64,000 nucleotides of DNA. It comes from Apoderus coryli (taxonomy: Eukaryota > Arthropoda > Insecta > Coleoptera > Attelabidae). Below the pieces are notes generated by a model. The model was not told the origin of the DNA, did not search any database, and saw nothing but the letters and a program-made list of their open reading frames with translations. The position numbers and the translations under genes are program-made. Location: assembly GCA_911728435.2 (NCBI GenBank), contig OU452201.1:17856001-17920000 (forward strand), written 5' to 3'. Shown in pieces: positions 1-10,282 of the stretch. The first letter of the stretch is position 1; the number at the start of each line of letters is the position of its first letter.

Positions 1-1259
1 GACAGTTAGTTATAGGGAAGCCTAATACCATTTAGAAGAGATCATTAATTAGTATCGATAAATTATTTGAAATATAGGGTGTGTTTTTTAAAATACAATA
101 AATATGATTGAGAAGAACAAAAAAAATGGTGACCACCCTGTACAATATTTACAATTACATTGTACACCTACCTAATGTATGTCCCATTCACTTGCTTTAA
201 AAACAGTTCAACTAAAAAAATTAACGCGCAGATTTTTGTTCAAAATTACCCTATATTTTTAAAAAAAACGCAAAAATTGAACAATTACAATAATTAGATT
301 TAGGTATAAGGATCATAATAATAACTTTATTTTATTTCATCCAAAGTATACAAAAAATACAAACAAATTCATACAATTTGAAAAAATATAACTTGGATGC
401 CACATCTTTCTGGAACACGCGGTAGATTTAAAAACCTTTTCCTTAGATGCTCCCGTTATTTAAATGAAGTAGCATATTTTTAACTTTGTTCTACCTTGAA
501 AACATGCGGCTAATATCAATTCACCAAAGTTCATATAAATGCGATGATTAGAACGAGAGTTATTGAGAAAAATGTTTTTTAAAAATTAAACTTTGACTCC
601 CTGTATATCGGACATGGAGCCGTAAAATGGAAAATGGCATAAGAAAAGTACAATTCATTTTGCTCAAGGAATCTATGTGGTTAATGGATTGACCCGTTTT
701 TGGGAGACCCTGTATATTATGTCGATTGATTCTATAAACGATTTTGGAGGATGCGAGGATGTGGACTCATTTCATTTTGCATAACTATACTAACAGCAAA
801 TAGCCCAAAATACTTATTTGGGTCTTATAGATACAGTTTTATTAAACAATTATTATAAGTAACGAATCTTGTAGAGTTTAAAATGTCTACGATCATCAGA
901 TTATTCAAAGCAATGCAGTATCACTTTACTCATTACGATGTTTGTGGAATTGAAAGAGCAATTGGAAACACAATGTCCCAATTTTTTATAGAATGAATAA
1001 ACCTCAATCTGAGCCAGGTAATATGTCATCTACGATACAGAAACGATCAAAATCTGTTAAGTTGGTTGGTTGGTATAAGTACAGGCTAAGTTCAACTTTA
1101 AATTTCTTTATAGGTACTTTTCAAGGACATGAGGTATCTTGCAATAAAAAATAAATATTTTAGAATTAAAATACTAATTGCCTGATCTTTATGGTTCCAT
1201 AAAGGATTGATTGATGAAAAATCCTTATGACCTTTTTTAGAACGTAGTAAAAGACTTAC
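1..1259. other. No gene seen; possible intron and decayed DNA-transposon ends
   Basis: No convincing coding segment on either strand. Short motifs resembling mariner-type terminal repeats (AGGGTGT near 79, CACCCTGTA near 144, CCCTGTATA near 599 and 709) suggest decayed MITEs. Because 1260-1393 is an exon with a splice donor pointing into this stretch, part of it may be an intron. I could not find attacin-like second or third exons here. Confidence 0.4.
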
Positions 1260-1393
1260 CGCTTTTGACGAACTGGTGCCTTTTCTAGCAGGAAGAAATC
1301 TCCTACTTCATTTTGCACTAACAATGGTTGTGAATATCCTACAGATAAAGCCACCAACATAAGTAAACCACATGCAAAAATTACGTTTTTCAT
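1260..1393 (-). CDS. Attacin-like AMP paralogue, first exon only
   Basis: Minus-strand open segment of 44 codons plus 2 bases, starting at ATG 1393-1391 and ending at a donor, GTAAG, directly after 1260. It encodes a hydrophobic signal peptide (start MKNVIFACGLLMLVALSVG) and a short propeptide ending in the furin-type site RQKR. It aligns codon for codon with exon 1 of the complete gene at 4309-5582, including PLLVQNE, FLLE and PVRQKR and the same splice phase. The exons for the mature peptide are absent from the 1.26 kb downstream that the window shows. The paralogue is either broken, has an intron longer than 1.2 kb, or acts as an alternative first exon for a gene outside the window. Exon identity is seen; function is inferred from the neighbour. 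Confidence 0.7.
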
Positions 1394-1500
1394 TTTTGAT
1401 AGATCGTAAATTTAGTTACAACTTTTAATACAAGTTATGTAAATGATTTGTTAACTTCAAACACTTGTTTGATTCTGATACCAAACAAGATTCACTTTTC

Positions 1501-1588
1501 CTTTTTATATGCCATTTGCTGCACATCTCATTGTGAACTTTTTCTGATCGGTACTTTACGGGCATTTCAGCGGCCGGTTAAAACCCGC
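1501..1588 (-). promoter_or_regulatory. Promoter of the attacin-like first exon copy: TATA box and kappaB-like site
   Basis: Upstream of the exon the minus strand has TATAAAAAG (about 1502-1509). A block around 1546-1588 is conserved in the promoter of the second copy (5728-5767). The block holds GGGCATTTCA (plus strand, 1560-1569), which resembles an insect NF-kappaB/Rel site, next to CGGCCGGTTAAA. Rel control is expected for antimicrobial peptide genes. The site assignment is inference. Confidence 0.45.
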
Positions 1589-1918
1589 TGTATCATAATA
1601 TAATCTTGAACTTTTTGACCCATGTTTTGTTATGTTTTTACGCACACGTTATACTGAACTATTACATTATATGGCATTATGTGAATGTATTATAAACATT
1701 ATGCAGTTTGTGATTATTGAAGGGTATTTTATTAATTCCAAAGATTTGGTATATTACTGATCAGTGTAAATATGGGTAATACTTAATTAGATATTTTTCA
1801 TTTATTTATTTCTTAGAAATAGTATTTTTATTGCACGTACTGTTTCAATTAGAGATTGCATTTAATGTTTTTGTTATATATCTATATGCAGATGTCTGAT
1901 ACTAGAGAAGTATATTAT

Positions 1919-2315
1919 ACAGATTTTTTTTATTCTTTTCTTGGGATTTAAGGTTCTTATAAGCGAATTTTTTTTTTCTTTTTGAAATATGTTTATTTCA
2001 TGTCATGTACAACGTTTCGGCTTATTTGCCTTCCTCAGGTACATCTCCTTTCTAAAAATTTTAGAATTAAAAATAAACAAATACATTTACACTACATCAC
2101 AACAACATTCAGTGTAAAAAGGTAATATATATAACACACACACAATTACATATAATATTCTTAATTATTTTCTATTTTGATTTTTTTTTTGTATTTGTTT
2201 TTACCTTTCCAACATCGCATGATTCTGTGGAATTTTTTGTTGTATACCACGTTTAAAAGAAAAAAAAAATCGCTTATAAGAACCTTAAATCCCAAGAAAA
2301 GAATAAAAAAAACTG
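1919..2315 (-). mobile_element. Inverted-repeat element with decayed hammerhead motif (Penelope-like)
   Basis: Arms at 1919-1984 and 2254-2315 are inverted copies of about 60 bp with small indels. Between them the minus strand carries CUGAGGA (2038-2032), a stem GGC...GCC and GAAAC (2018-2014), which is the hammerhead core order seen in Penelope-like elements. Stem I does not pair well around the expected cleavage point, so this copy is probably inactive. No protein domain is seen. Confidence 0.5.
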
Positions 2316-3384
2316 TAACAAGGTTCAAGAAAAATACATTACTAAAATTATACAGATTGTTATTCGACCTTCAGTGAATATTAAACCGTGGTAAAAACTA
2401 ACTAAGGTATTTCTTTTCCCAATATACGAAAATTTTTTCTATTATCTGAACTCTTCAGGGCTAGTTAAGTGATATAATATAAGTTATAAATAATAAGATT
2501 GACACCCACTATTATGTTTGATTTATTATTTATTATTAATGTTAGTATTATATTTCGCAATCTATGGCATATAAAACGGCAGCAGCATTGTCTTCAATTA
2601 TTTATATTACAATGAAAATTGCTCCCTGTTCTCAGATTTCACCGCACTCTCCTTACAATGACCCCTTTTAAAAAATCCACTGACCCTTTATACACACGGA
2701 TTTGAAAGTTAATTTAGGTTTAGGTTATTTTAAATGGGCCCCCTAGATATTATTTCATTTTTACTTTAGCCGTTATTGAGAAATTTAATATTTAACGTGA
2801 AAAATTTGCAGGATATTATTCCTATAAGTAAGCCTTTATCATTCAATTTGAGATGCATTCCTTTTAGAAAGGGACCTTTTTTCATATACTGAGTGGATAT
2901 TCTGATTTTAAATAAATACGGAGAGCCCAAAATTTAAGCACAACAATTAAGTTATAAAAAACGCTAATTGTTGGTCCACCTGATCCTTTGTCATCTTGAA
3001 CATTGCCGGTTCCATTACCTTGACAGCTTTTTCTTTTTTCTACAGGATGCGCTATTGAAGAAAGTTAGTGCACCATGTTCTCTGTGGTCCCTTGCCTTAG
3101 AGCTATGATACTTGCGGAGTCACTGTTACTGATTCTAGGGTAGGGCATGTCTTCAAGAATCATTAAAGATGGCGTTTAAGACCGAGTCATCGGTATAAAA
3201 CATTAAGGATGAAAGATATTTATTTATAGGTGAGGGAATATATGTTTTCTCAATTATTAATTCTACATCTATATTTAGTAGTCAAATGAATAAAGTCATA
3301 AATATATGTTTTGAGGGCCTCTCAGAATAACTGACATAATACGAATTTGCTATAATATAGCAATGAACAAAGTGTTCATTTTTA
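2316..3384. other. No gene seen
   Basis: AT-rich sequence without a convincing open frame or repeat structure. Confidence 0.4.
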
Positions 3385-3740
3385 CATTCGACACGGTATC
3401 TCATGATGGGTAAAATATATATCAGCGTTAGAGGCCTAGCTTGTCAGTTATCTAAAAACTATCTAGAAAACAGAAAGCAAGTAGTTAATCTATATTTCAA
3501 AAAAAACCTCTAAGATTCCTATCTATTTAACTCTTTACTATGTATTGGTGCAAGCTGTTTTGTCTTATGGTATAATTGGATGGGGCGGAGCGTACAGCGA
3601 TCATCTAAAACCCCTAATACTTACACAAAAAAAAAAGGATATTAAAGACAATTTTTAATTTAGATACAAGATTTCCTACAGCTGAACTAGATAAATATTA
3701 CATTAGGCTGCCAGTGCCAGTAATATTAAATAAGTGAAAA
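3385..3740 (+). pseudogene. Non-LTR retrotransposon reverse transcriptase fragment
   Basis: Plus-strand translation gives FDTVSHD near 3388-3408, matching the FDTVxHD palm motif of Jockey/R1-type reverse transcriptases. After a large deletion comes a C-terminal thumb-like piece: LYYVLVQAVLSYGIIGWGG, then a one-base frameshift in an A-run near 3635, then RILKTIFNLDTRFPTAEL. The order fits the RT C-terminal half of a Jockey-superfamily element. The catalytic FADD box is missing, so this is a dead, deleted copy. The clade is uncertain. Confidence 0.7.
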
Positions 3741-4308
3741 TAAGAAATTCCCTTTATAATTTGGTAAATACAATAAATATTTAGCAGCAAATATCATTAC
3801 AACTTTAAAGTTTAAATAATAATTGTGAACAAGAAACTGTAGACTCAATAATAATTTGTATGAAATAGTAAGCATCTACAAATAGGCAAATTATGGAATT
3901 GAACTCACATAAATAATGTCTCAACCAGCAACAACTTGTGTTCAGTATAATTTTCATAAATTACACAAGGTGCTTTAAAATAATATTATTTTAAAAAATC
4001 ACTATGGCTTTCATGTATTGGACAGGAAAATATTCTACTAGTTTCATCATTTATCCTGCCTTGGCTAAATGATATAGCAATAATGAGCATATTTGTTTTA
4101 GAAATAAAATTGTATATTTATCTAAAAAAATTATTACAATATATATTTATTATATTTACATACATAATAGCTTTTTACAACAGTGTAAGAAAATATATAA
4201 TATATCTAATTAGTTATTCTAATTAAAGATTTAAATTTTGTACAGATATGAAATTATTTAATGACTGCAGCAAGGGTTTGAATTTGCTAAGTGATCCCAC
4301 CATCAGAC
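3741..4308. other. 3' flank of the attacin-like gene
   Basis: No gene seen. On the minus strand an AATAAA occurs about 160 bases past the stop codon (around 4146-4152) and may serve as the polyadenylation signal of the gene at 4309-5582. Confidence 0.4.
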
Positions 4309-5582
4309 TTAAATATCGCGTTGAAATGTTAATGCCACACTATAGTCAGGTGGAAGAGCACCCCATGGTGTGTACGTTCTAGACCATCCACCAACGGCAT
4401 CTAAGCGGCTATTTTTGTTACTCCATATATTTGCTGTGCCCTGAACGCCCACGTTGCTTACACCGAATTTAGGTGTACGATCAGCTTGAACATTTACATT
4501 GGAACCTGCAAGAAAAACATATTTTGTTACTGCATTTGAACCAAAAAATAAATTTCAAAACACACTCTTATATAGGTACAAATATTTTTCTTAGTTAATG
4601 CAATTTTTTGTTTCGAACTTCAAAGATATTAGCACATAACTGTAAATTTATTATTACCTGACGGGATATGCTTGTAACCAACGCCACCCCCTACTGTCGT
4701 TGGTCCTGGGAATGCTTTAGAAACAAATCCATTGGCAATCACTTCATGAATGTCGTTTTTGAAAATAGGTCCAGTATGTTCAACGGTAGCAGTAGTGCCT
4801 GTACTTGATTTGGCGACATTGACATTGGTTTCTCCGCCAGTTTCTCTAAATGTTGAAAGGTCAAAATTATTTTGTTTAAATGTGAGATGAATTTAAATTA
4901 ACATTAATTAACAACGCCAGTATAAAGATATGGTAACATAATGAAAATATAAATGATAATTCCAAATAAAAGACGTTTGCTCCACAAAATATATAATATA
5001 GTATAATACTATATGTATTTTGTCGAGTAATTTGGAATATATCCCGCTCCTCTCTGATATGGATTACTACAAAAAATAAATGATAATAATTTATACGACG
5101 ACACAACGCTAGAAAACTCAACTATAATACTAAAATTTTAAGGCAGTTTTAAAAATAAAATTCAAAATTTTTGAATATAATGCATTACTGTCGTCTTTCA
5201 TTATGTCCTAGTTTTTCGTCTTCAAAATATATTATAAAATAATTTTGAAACGGTTGGGCCTTTATAATGTCTGAAATCGTCAAAATTTATGTTTAAAGAC
5301 TAGTTAATTATTTTATCTGGCTCCCAAAATGCCCTCAAAAGCTTCGATTATTTGTTAAAATATAATAGGAAAGATTTGATTTATTAACGTAGGTAAATAA
5401 ATTGGGTTGTGTCCTTAAATGTATGTAAAAAGTAAAATATCTTACCGTTTTTGGCGCACTGGTGACTGCAGTTCTAGAAGGAAGTAATTCCCATCTTCAT
5501 TTTGCACTAATAATGGGTATGAGTGTGCTATCGACAGAGCAGTCAACATAAATACACCACAAGTGAATATTTCGTTTTTCAT
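4309..5582 (-). CDS. Attacin-like glycine-rich antimicrobial peptide, three exons
   Basis: Spliced minus-strand gene: exon 1 5582-5446, exon 2 4845-4658, exon 3 4505-4309. Junctions follow GT-AG (donor GTAAG after 5446, acceptor TTTAG before 4845, donor GTAATA after 4658, acceptor TGCAG before 4505). Phases 2 and 1 agree, giving 173 residues plus stop. Residues 1-21 form a signal peptide and 22-46 a propeptide ending in the dibasic furin-type site RQKR. The mature part (about 47-173) is secreted, glycine- and asparagine-rich and low in Cys. It has two repeat-like halves (VGGGVGYKHIPSG; FGVSNVGVQGTANIW, LDAVGGWSRTYTPWG), as in attacin, gloverin and diptericin type peptides that attack Gram-negative bacteria from the haemolymph. 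Exact family membership is inferred from architecture. A first-exon paralogue lies at 1260-1393. Expression is probably induced through Rel/IMD signalling, given the kappaB-like site upstream. Confidence 0.8.
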
Positions 5583-5684
5583 ATTGATATTTAAATTATA
5601 TCACTTTCACCGCTATCACAAGTTATGTAAATGATTTATTAACTGCAAACACTTGCTTGATTCTGATTCCAATCAAAATGTTCA

Positions 5685-5767
5685 CTTTTTGTATAAGATT
5701 CGTTGTATATATACATCTCATTGTAACATCGGTACTTTACAGGATTTTCAGCGGCCGGTTAAACCCA
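5685..5767 (-). promoter_or_regulatory. Promoter of the attacin-like gene: TATA-like and kappaB-like elements
   Basis: The minus strand has TATACAAAAA (5694-5685) at the place where the paralogue has TATAAAAAG. The conserved block 5728-5767 contains GGATTTTCAG (plus 5742-5751), kappaB-like, followed by CGGCCGGTTAAACCC. Conservation with 1546-1588 in an otherwise diverging AT-rich background argues for function. Confidence 0.45.
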
Positions 5768-6506
5768 AGCGCTGTATCTTGAACTTTTTGACTTATGATT
5801 AATATGTTATATATTCTTGTGCATAACACAATATAAGCTATAAAATTTATATTATGGTTATCATTCGATTTTATATTATGCTGTGAATGTATTAATGAGA
5901 TGCAGATGCAACGTAACATCACTAAGGCTGTTTTGTGTTTTGCAATGAGTGTCAAATTTGGTTTTAACGTGAACTATGAGGGCATTCAAAAGGACGTTGT
6001 CTAAATGATTTGACAACCAAATGTAGAGTTTAACTAGAAAAAGTCGTAGGTACTTACTACAACTAACAGAAACTTCGCAGACACATCATCTGTCACTTCT
6101 TCAGTTGTTATTGACAAATGCTCAGTTTTTTGTAATTTACAGAATATTTTATCATATGCCTCTAAAAACTGCAGATTTTTCTAAATAATTAGCAAGTCTT
6201 TTAGAGAATTCAGCCGTAAAAGTTATTAACCACGAAAACTCCTGGATATTCGGATTTATCAGTTTTATCATAAACTTTGTTATCCTTGACACGATATATA
6301 CCGGTTTTTCGTTGCATTCTCGTTAAACTTTTGAATATCTAATCACTATATCGAATCTACTTGCTCCCTAATATTAGTAACCGAACCCAATGAGGTTTAC
6401 TAAATTTGATTTGTATAAATGTTGTTTTTGTAGTTGTGTGTGTACAACTCAGTTATGAGAAAATGAAAAACGATAAAAAAATTCTGAAAAGAGGCTCTTC
6501 ATGGGA
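5768..6506. other. No gene seen; remnant of duplicated promoter flank
   Basis: The first 150 bases still resemble 1590-1720, so the duplication covered roughly exon 1 plus several hundred bases of upstream DNA. The rest is unassigned AT-rich sequence. Confidence 0.4.
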
Positions 6507-6826
6507 TTAACACTTTGACTGCCGTGTGTATCTTTGAGTATACACAGTAGCCTAGACCATATCGCCACGTGTATATTCTGGTATACACATGCGATCATGA
6601 ATATTGCGCCGTGTGTATGCTAGAGTAGCACGATTTACGTGAATTTCTTATGGGATATTGTTTAGCGAGGCGTGGGGCTATGATAAAATAATTTTAGCGC
6701 CGACTTTTGATAAAAGTTAAATATTTTATTGATAATTTTATTACTTAGGCACTATTATATTATTATAAAAAAACGCGTGGCCTTAGCGACCCTTCAGTGA
6801 ATATGACGTGGCAGTCAAAGTGTTAA
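6507..6826. mobile_element. piggyBac-type MITE
   Basis: TTAA target duplications at 6507-6510 and 6823-6826 flank 13-bp terminal inverted repeats CACTTTGACTGCC / GGCAGTCAAAGTG. TTAA duplication plus this terminus is diagnostic of the piggyBac superfamily. The 312-bp interior has no transposase but carries palindromic GTGTATA...TATACAC subterminal motifs. It is a non-autonomous element and looks structurally intact. Confidence 0.85.
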
Positions 6827-7092
6827 GTAAGCTCCATTTTGACCCATATTTGATTTTTCCGAATTTGAAAACTGAAGTAAATGACGTCTTCAACTTTTTT
6901 TTCCAGAAACATAGTTCAGCAACATAGCGCAACAAAAAAATTTGCTATTCTAATTTTTGAAAAAATTATAAGCAAATTTGTAGAAAAGCTAATGTCAAAA
7001 ATTCGCAACCGTCACAACACTTTGGCTTTGGAAACAAACTGTTGACAAATAGTTTTATTGTCATTTAATGTGTGCATTTTATGTTAAAAAAT

Positions 7093-7570
7093 ATGTTTAC
7101 GCATAACGAAAAAGTTGATATGTTATTAGTTTATGGGGAATCTCAAAAGAACCCTAGAAGAGCAGTTCAGGAATATACCCAAAAATACCCTAAACGTGTT
7201 ATTCCAAAGTCAAGAATATTTGCAAGATTGGAACGGACTTTACGTGCAAATATCGAGGCATTTTCTTCTCGAAAGGGAAGAAAAATTGTTAAAATTCTGA
7301 CAATACTGTTGCCATTATTTTGCAGTATTTTGACCATCATTCACGAAACTCGATTCATCAAGCTTGTCGTGAGTTAAATTTAAAATATAGTTATGTACGA
7401 AACATTTTGAAAGCAAATGGTTATCACGATTATAAACTTCGCAACTTAGAAAATTTGTCAGATTAACATCAACAACGAAGAATTAATTATGTTGCCCAAG
7501 TGATGGTAGACTTGAGATTAAAGACAATCGGTTCTTTCAGCATGTAATGTGGACTGACGAATGCCTCCCC
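7093..7570 (+). pseudogene. DUF4817-type transposase pseudogene, N-terminal half
   Basis: A start at ATG 7093 gives MFTHNEKVDMLLVYGESQKN, the helix-turn-helix DUF4817 domain found at the N terminus of many insect IS630/Tc1/mariner transposases. Residues about 10-65 carry the domain (RIFARLERTLRAN). After a frameshift near 7300 the next part reads YFDHHSRNSIHQACRELNL and VRNILKANGYHDYKL, a second DNA-binding helix-turn-helix. A stop and another shift follow, then WTDEC (near 7550-7565), the first catalytic Asp region. The rest of the DDE domain is gone. Decayed copy. Confidence 0.75.
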
Positions 7571-7791
7571 ATAACGCAAGAATCGTCGAAGAATTTTTAA
7601 TTGCTATTTTCGAGGAAAATACATACATATATTATAATTTAGAAATTATTCGCACGAAAAAGTAAGTAGATACGTATTAAAAAAATAATACTTAACTTAA
7701 AAATACTTCCGCAAGATGGATTTTGACTCTTTTAAATTAAAATCCTTTCTTAAATTACAGTCACAACCGTTCAAACCGTCGACAGTGTGGT

Positions 7792-7864
7792 CGAAATATT
7801 TTATGCTGAAAGCAGATTTAAGTACTACTACTACTTAAATCTGCTTTCAGCATAAAATATTTCG
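7792..7864. repeat. Perfect 33-bp palindrome with 7-base loop
   Basis: Arms 7792-7824 and 7832-7864 are exact reverse complements, separated by CTACTAC (7825-7831). Lack of any mismatch implies recent origin, gene conversion or selection. It would form a strong hairpin in DNA or RNA. No known family recognised. Confidence 0.9.
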
Positions 7865-8224
7865 TAGTAGTTTTTATTTGCACATATAAAATAATGTTTA
7901 CAATAATTTGGCTTACTTAAGATTAGGCGCGTAAGTTTTAAGTAAAACTTCTGTGTGTGCGTCTCATCGCCGGTTTACAATAATTATTATAAGTACATGA
8001 TGACATGATGATAGGTACCTTAAGTAACGTACAAATATACAATTTTAAGCTTAATACTACACTCTTAAGATAAATTGAGATTTCTAAAAGGTAACAACAA
8101 CAAAGTAAAGATTAAAAGATTAGAAGTGTTAAAGAAAATTTGAAAAAATAGTCCATTCTTAAGTGGAGTTGTATATTTTCAATGACAAATAGTCTAGTCT
8201 ATCTCCACAAAAATATTCAAATTT
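7865..8224. other. No gene seen
   Basis: AT-rich, no supported feature. Confidence 0.4.
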
Positions 8225-8380
8225 ACACTTAACGAAAATATTCAAATTTCCAAAAGTTATTGCTTTTTTGATTCGGTTAGTTACGAGCATAAAAAGTCTA
8301 AGGTTTTGTCCAGAGAAGAGATCGATCAATTTTTAGCCACGGCTAGTGATGCAACTTATTTAAATGAGACCGTAAAATAG
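8225..8380 (+). pseudogene. Crypton-like tyrosine recombinase fragment
   Basis: Plus-strand translation ENIQISKSYC...SYEHKKSKVLSREEIDQFL followed by ATASDATYL matches the N-terminal arm-binding/core boundary of the Crypton-derived tyrosine recombinases common in insect genomes (KKSKVxxxEEIxxFL pattern). A stop follows at about 8380 and the catalytic R..H..Y region is absent. Short fragment; the family call rests on this one motif stretch. Confidence 0.5.
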
Positions 8381-8804
8381 CAGTTTTTGGGAGCGTATGA
8401 CAAAAATATTTTTATGGCCTCATGGGTTGGTCACTAAACAAAGCTACGCCTATGGGCGACCACGAAATGCAGACAAACTTAACGAAATTCCCCATTTTAT
8501 TACTCTACACCTTTTTGTAGTAAATTATAGTGTTTTTAGAAAAATACTAAATCTTTTTAGATTTATAATAATAATCAAATTTATTTACAATGAGAAAAAA
8601 CATACATAATACAATTTTTAGTATTGATCTAAGATTAACCCCCTTGAAGAGCAAATAAAGTCAAGTTAAGTGCCCGAATATTAATAGTGTTACAGAAAAT
8701 GTATGACAACAGCAAAATTACATTTACATTTGATCAAGTATTTCAGGCAGGCAACCCAACCCAACAAAAATGAGCAACTAAATAAATCAATAAGTAACCC
8801 ACAA
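8381..8804. other. No gene seen
   Basis: A 70-codon open frame at 8397-8609 has no recognisable domain and overlaps the decayed recombinase region. I do not support it as a gene. The part next to 8805 is probably the 3' UTR of the retrotransposon tail. Confidence 0.35.
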
Positions 8805-9062
8805 CTACTTCAAAGCATCAAGTAACTGAAGGAGAATCCGTCTGCAGCGAACCCTAAATAATCCAGGCTCAAGGGACTTTAAATCTAAAGATATTTTATT
8901 ATACACTGAATAAATGTTATAGGTAAAATTGCGGTCATATAATGTTGTTCTATGGGACGGAGGAGTAATGAGTACCTTAAACCTAAGATTTGTTGAATCT
9001 TGAAGAACACTGAAACGAGTAATTTTTCCAAGCCATGATGTGTTGACATAGCCTAATTTCAT
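8805..9062 (-). pseudogene. Non-LTR retrotransposon RT C-terminal tail
   Basis: The 85-codon minus-strand frame ends with a pattern typical of the last part of Jockey-type ORF2 proteins: TPPSHRTTLYDRNFTYNIYS, then VYNKISLDLKSLEPGLFR and CRRILLQ. Tails of this kind (basic loop, aromatic YNKIP-like motif, final helix) follow the RT thumb. No catalytic region remains, so it is a 5'-truncated insertion. Clade not determined. Confidence 0.5.
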
Positions 9063-10019
9063 TCACATTCACGTTAAAAAAAAAACAGTTCTAATAAAAA
9101 TATTGTTAATTACACATTCATAATTTGATTTTCATATTACTTCGTCTTCGGTTTCCAGACTGTGTTATACGTACTCAAAAATTCGTTATTTCTGACCTGG
9201 TAATCAAATATGCCATTTAAGAGAAATGTAATTCTTATAATAATAGAATCTCGGAAAAATGATAGTAATTTTATGCAAATAGGGATTTACCAAAAATGAA
9301 ACAAGCTTTTTTTAAAATTCTTTTATGAAAAAGGTTCATACTCCATTCTCCCTTCTTAATCCCCGCGTATTTGTTCTCCATTCTTTTGTTTGTGGAGAAA
9401 ATGTCACCATAAAAACGATCTTTTGAATGCGTGTTTAGTAAAAAGCGGCCGGAGGTCATAAAAATTCTTCTTCATCTCTTTTTTTTTTTCGTTCTCATCC
9501 TGTTTAACTCTTGGATTCCCGATGGCTGATGATAATATTCAACACGCGGGAAGGTGAATTGGACGCAGTAGATTGTTCAGGAGCTGGACCAAAATGGGGG
9601 GCGCCTGAAAGCGAGAAAAAATCTGGGAAATAAATCTTACGGTTCGCGAGACAAAAGTTCGAGTCGTTTAGAGCAGCCATTCGCCGTGAAGGAGAGTATG
9701 GAGTGTGGGACGAAGAGTGCCACCACCAAACTACCTATAAAATATTATTTATTATATAGTTAATTTATTTAATTTCTATTTTGTAAATATACAGTGTGAG
9801 TGATTTACTAAAATACGGAGCATCCAGATTGTTTTGTGAGAAAATGGACCGTACTTAATTTTATACATAAATATTGGTCGTTTTGTTTGTGCGAGCAAAT
9901 TAAATTGTCTACAAACATTCATAGGTAGCGATTGTTTATATTTGTCTGAGGTTATTAACTGCAATTTTAGTGGCAAGCTTAACGAAATTATTATTATATA
10001 TGTACTTCTTCAGGCTTTT
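9063..10019. other. No gene seen; GC-richer patch at 9500-9740
   Basis: 9500-9740 is markedly less AT-rich than its surroundings and contains GGGGGGCGCC near 9595. It might be part of an LTR-type element, but I see no terminal repeats, primer-binding site or open frame to support that. The open frames here carry no domain. Confidence 0.3.
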
Positions 10020-10282
10020 ATAGATTCTTTGTCAAGAATGGGCCTTACATTTGATTCATTCAACTTATGTTTTTTTCGTTTGTTTCTCGTTTTTGTTTTA
10101 TTAAATTAAGAGTGTTTTTATCTTGTTATATTCTATATTATTATTGTATTTATTCTTAGGAGTCGTCTCATGCCACTTTGTGGCACTTTTTCCTCATATT
10201 AATACTAGATTAATTTAAATATTGATTTTCCTGTAAATGGGTTTCTCGTATTGGAAATAAAATGATTATTATTATTATTCCA
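10020..10282 (+). mobile_element. 3' end of a non-LTR retrotransposon
   Basis: The sequence ends in GGAAATAAAATG followed by four ATT units (to 10282), the simple-repeat 3' tail of many Jockey/CR1-type elements. Just upstream is a short hairpin (GCCACTTTGTGGC near 10171). No coding sequence remains, so this is a severely 5'-truncated copy or a 3' UTR fragment. Confidence 0.5.

Noticed and set aside
4876..5121. 81-codon minus-strand frame
   Set aside because: Lies inside intron 1 of the attacin-like gene and has no domain.
9500..9740. GC-richer patch as an LTR end with primer-binding site
   Set aside because: The GGCGCC-containing stretch does not match a tRNA 3' end convincingly and no paired repeat is visible.
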